Of a stretch of DNA of 7,521 nucleotides, positions 5,737 through 7,521 are shown one piece after another (the stretch's first letter is position 1; each line of letters begins with the position of its first letter). The notes beneath the pieces are model-generated. The model was not told the DNA's origin, ran no database searches, and saw only the letters and a program-made list of their open reading frames with translations. The translations under genes and the position numbers were made by a program. Source of the stretch: an uncultured Rhodospirillales bacterium (lineage in GTDB: Bacteria; Pseudomonadota; Alphaproteobacteria; Rhodospirillales; Casp-alpha2); NCBI GenBank assembly GCA_938074585.1, contig CALJEW010000310.1, positions 1 through 7,521 on the forward strand, given 5' to 3'.

Positions 5737-6515
5737 TGGATTTGGGAATTTCAGGTAAAAAAGCAATTGTCTGTGCGGCTTCCAAAGGGCTTGGAAAAGC
5801 CTGTGCCATATCATTAGCCCGCGAAGGGGTTGATGTGACTATTTGTGCCCGAACACCGGGACCCTTGGAAGCTACAGCAGAAGAAATTCGAGCCTTGGAT
5901 GGTGGGGGGGTTACAGCCATTCCGTGCGACATCACAACCGATGAAGGCCGCGATAAAATATTGGAGCAATGCGCGAATCCAGATATTTTGATTAATAACG
6001 CAGGAGGTCCACCGCCCGGTGATTTCCGCAACTGGGATCGTGATGCGTGGATAAAAGCTATTGATGCAAACATGTTAACGCCAATTTTTTTGATCAAAGT
6101 AACGGTCGATTGGATGATGGAACGCAAATTTGGGCGGGTCATCAATATTACATCATCGGCTGTTAAAGCACCTAATGAGTTGTTGGGTTTATCAAACGGA
6201 GCACGGGCCGGTTTGACTGGATTCATCGCTGGAATTGCACGTAAAACTGTAGCCAATAATGTGACGATCAATGCCGTGTTGCCGGGTGCGTTTGATACTG
6301 ATCGGCTACGCAGTAATTTCAAACATGTGGCTGAAAAGACTGGTAAAAGCGTTGATGAGGTTGCTACCGCACGGGCAGCAGAAAATCCAGCTAAGCGACT
6401 GGGTCAAGCGTATGAATTTGGCGAGTTATGTGCTTTTTTGTGCTCTGACCAAGCGGGTTTCATTACGGGCCAAAATATTTTGATCGATGGCGGTAATTAT
6501 CCTGGCACATTGTAA
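5736..6515 (+). CDS. Atypical short-chain dehydrogenase/reductase with Ser/Arg in place of catalytic Tyr/Lys
   Basis: A cytoplasmic SDR of 259 residues, a classical single-domain length; the substrate is unknown. Rossmann features are present: the dinucleotide loop VCAASKGLG (12-20), which keeps G-x-G but has Cys-Ala where Thr-Gly is usual, then CDITTDEG (64-71), INNAGG (86-91), the Asn in DANMLTP (Asn112), RVINITSSA (134-142) and the C-terminal FITGQNILIDGG (242-253). Counting 13 residues from Ser140, where YxxxK is expected, the sequence reads S-NGA-R: Ser153 replaces Tyr and Arg157 replaces Lys. I recall a set of bacterial SDRs labelled 3-oxoacyl-ACP reductase-like with this S-N-x-x-R pattern, so it is probably a real subfamily rather than decay. 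Automated names such as FabG should not be trusted here. The ATG overlaps the hdaA stop by one base, making it the last gene of the tight cluster, 41 bases before ppk. Confidence 0.9.
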   Translation: MDLGISGKKAIVCAASKGLGKACAISLAREGVDVTICARTPGPLEATAEEIRALDGGGVTAIPCDITTDEGRDKILEQCANPDILINNAGGPPPGDFRNWDRDAWIKAIDANMLTPIFLIKVTVDWMMERKFGRVINITSSAVKAPNELLGLSNGARAGLTGFIAGIARKTVANNVTINAVLPGAFDTDRLRSNFKHVAEKTGKSVDEVATARAAENPAKRLGQAYEFGELCAFLCSDQAGFITGQNILIDGGNYPGTL

Positions 6516-6556
6516 GGGTTCATGACATTGGCATAGTTATTAGTTAAGATTTAAAT
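6516..6556 (+). other. Short SDR-ppk spacer, no convincing promoter or terminator
   Basis: These 41 AT-rich bases contain no GC-rich hairpin followed by a T-run and no well-placed promoter. Read-through from the upstream genes into ppk is the simplest interpretation. Confidence 0.5.
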
Positions 6557-7521
6557 ATGGATAAAAATAGTGCCCCAACAATCAAAGCATCGGCTGAGGT
6601 TTTGACCTTAGTCTTACCCCATGATGAAACGCCGCTTGCTGATGAAATTTTATCAGAATCGCCCAAGCGTTTCATTAATCGTGAGCTGTCGTGGCTGGCC
6701 TTTAATCGTCGTGTTTTAGAAGAAGCATATAACATATCTCATCCGCTGTTAGAGCGGGTTCGGTTTTTATCGATCTCGGCTTCTAACTTGGATGAGTTTT
6801 ATATGGTTCGCGTCGCCGGGTTGCGGGGGCAAGTTCAAGCTGGGGTTAAGACCCACAGTGATGACGGCTTGTCACCCCGCAAACAGTTGGCAGCCGTTCG
6901 CGCTAATTCAGCTCAACTTATGGCTGAACAAAGCAAATGCTGGGATGTTTTGCGTACGGAGTTATCGGATAGTGGAATTGCCGTTTATGACAATGGATCA
7001 AAACTAACAGATGAAGAGCTTATATGGCTTGAAAATCATTTTATTGAACACATTTTTCCAGTTTTAACACCGATTGCAACCAACCCCACCCATCCGTTTC
7101 CATTCATTCCAAACTTAGGATTTTGTTTGGTTTATATGTTAGAGCATGATGGAACTGAAGAGCCGCTTCGGGCGTTATTACCTATTCCTAGCTTGCTTGA
7201 GCGGTTTATTCGATTGCCGGGCGATGACATTCATTTTATCCAAGTTGAAACTGTTATTGACTTGTTTTTAGACCGCCTGTTCCCAAGTTACAAAATTCAA
7301 CAAACCGGTTGTTTTCGTGTACTCCGGGATAGCGAAATGGAGATTGATGAAGAAGCTGAAGATTTGGTTCGGACGTTTGAAAGTGCTTTGAAGCGCCGGC
7401 GTCGGGGGTCAGTCATTCGTTTGACATACAATGCTGATATGCCCGATGATTTATGCGATTTAGTGACCCATGAATTGAATGTAGATACCAATGATACATT
7501 GGGGCTTGAGGGTCTCATTGG
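6557..7521 (+). CDS. ppk: Polyphosphate kinase 1, N-terminal part, cut by the right edge
   Basis: Ppk1 reversibly polymerises the gamma-phosphate of ATP into inorganic polyphosphate. From ATG 6557 the frame stays open to the window end, giving 321 complete codons of an enzyme usually near 700 residues. N-domain signatures are FINRELSWLAFNRRVLEEA (39-57), ISASNLDEFYMVRVAGLRGQ (73-92), and in the next domain FPVLTPIATNPTHPFPFIPN (167-186). RRRRGSVIRL (280-289) matches the start of the conserved region before the catalytic core. The phosphorylated histidine and the other catalytic residues lie beyond the edge and cannot be checked. The first 36 or so residues are a poorly conserved extension. 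The start is supported by being the only ATG ahead of the conserved block, but no strong SD is seen. Whether ppk is read from the upstream operon or its own promoter is unclear; proximity to hdaA is familiar in alphaproteobacteria. Confidence 0.95.
   Translation, partial: MDKNSAPTIKASAEVLTLVLPHDETPLADEILSESPKRFINRELSWLAFNRRVLEEAYNISHPLLERVRFLSISASNLDEFYMVRVAGLRGQVQAGVKTHSDDGLSPRKQLAAVRANSAQLMAEQSKCWDVLRTELSDSGIAVYDNGSKLTDEELIWLENHFIEHIFPVLTPIATNPTHPFPFIPNLGFCLVYMLEHDGTEEPLRALLPIPSLLERFIRLPGDDIHFIQVETVIDLFLDRLFPSYKIQQTGCFRVLRDSEMEIDEEAEDLVRTFESALKRRRRGSVIRLTYNADMPDDLCDLVTHELNVDTNDTLGLEGLI

Noticed and set aside
5904..5910. G7 run in the SDR gene as a contingency locus
   Set aside because: It encodes a Gly stretch in an intact frame, and seven G is below what usually gives high-rate slippage; no other sign of phase variation.
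5693..6322. A long (209-codon) open frame on the minus strand opposite the SDR gene
   Set aside because: The plus strand encodes a clear SDR with ordered family motifs; the antisense translation shows no recognisable domain and looks like a shadow of codon bias.
6528..6556. TTGGCA, 17 bases, TTAAAT as a ppk promoter
   Set aside because: The -10 would directly touch the ATG at 6557, so transcription would start inside the coding region and miss the start codon.
1..7521. A previously undescribed defence, mobile or RNA-based system
   Set aside because: All genes belong to core metabolic, membrane or replication families; no repeats, integrase, toxin-antitoxin pair, reverse transcriptase or structured RNA was seen.

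Overview
The window reads as a chromosomal housekeeping stretch from an alphaproteobacterium of moderate-to-low GC content, probably near Rhodospirillales. The clues are HdaA (the alphaproteobacterial Hda/DnaA-like regulator), a PurM whose N-terminus matches the alphaproteobacterial type, and the order purN-purM / DUF2066 / CDP-alcohol phosphatidyltransferase / AI-2E permease / hdaA / ppk, which I recall from that group. No rRNA, tRNA, CRISPR array, insertion sequence, phage gene or recognisable defence system is visible. Almost every base is coding and the longest gene-free gap is 75 bases.

Left block (minus strand, about 2191 down to 1): purM, then purN (13-base overlap), then a GNAT acetyltransferase 22 bases further on. 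PurM and PurN catalyse two steps of de novo purine synthesis. Two oddities stand out. purM has no ATG/GTG/TTG able to give a full-length protein and appears to start on ATT behind a well-placed GGAGG. The GNAT gene carries an in-frame TAA where the family's conserved tyrosine codon is expected, so it is probably a pseudogene (or contains a sequencing error).

Centre (2192-2266): a 75-base divergent regulatory region. It holds possible back-to-back promoters sharing one TATA core, and an inverted repeat, CAAAC-G-GTTTG, that overlaps the purM -35 position.

Right block (plus strand, 2267-6515): a tightly packed probable operon. It encodes a secreted DUF2066 protein, a CDP-alcohol phosphatidyltransferase, an AI-2E family permease, HdaA (inactivation of DnaA at the replication clamp) and an atypical short-chain dehydrogenase/reductase (SDR). 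Gaps and overlaps are 13 bases, 8 bases, a 4-base overlap and a 1-base overlap. After 41 bases follows ppk, polyphosphate kinase 1, cut by the right edge of the window. The SDR keeps the Rossmann fold signatures but has Ser and Arg in place of the catalytic Tyr and Lys.

I did not find a convincing new multi-gene system. The observations most worth following are the ATT start of purM, the shared divergent promoter and palindrome, the stop codon in the GNAT gene, and the non-canonical SDR placed between hdaA and ppk.
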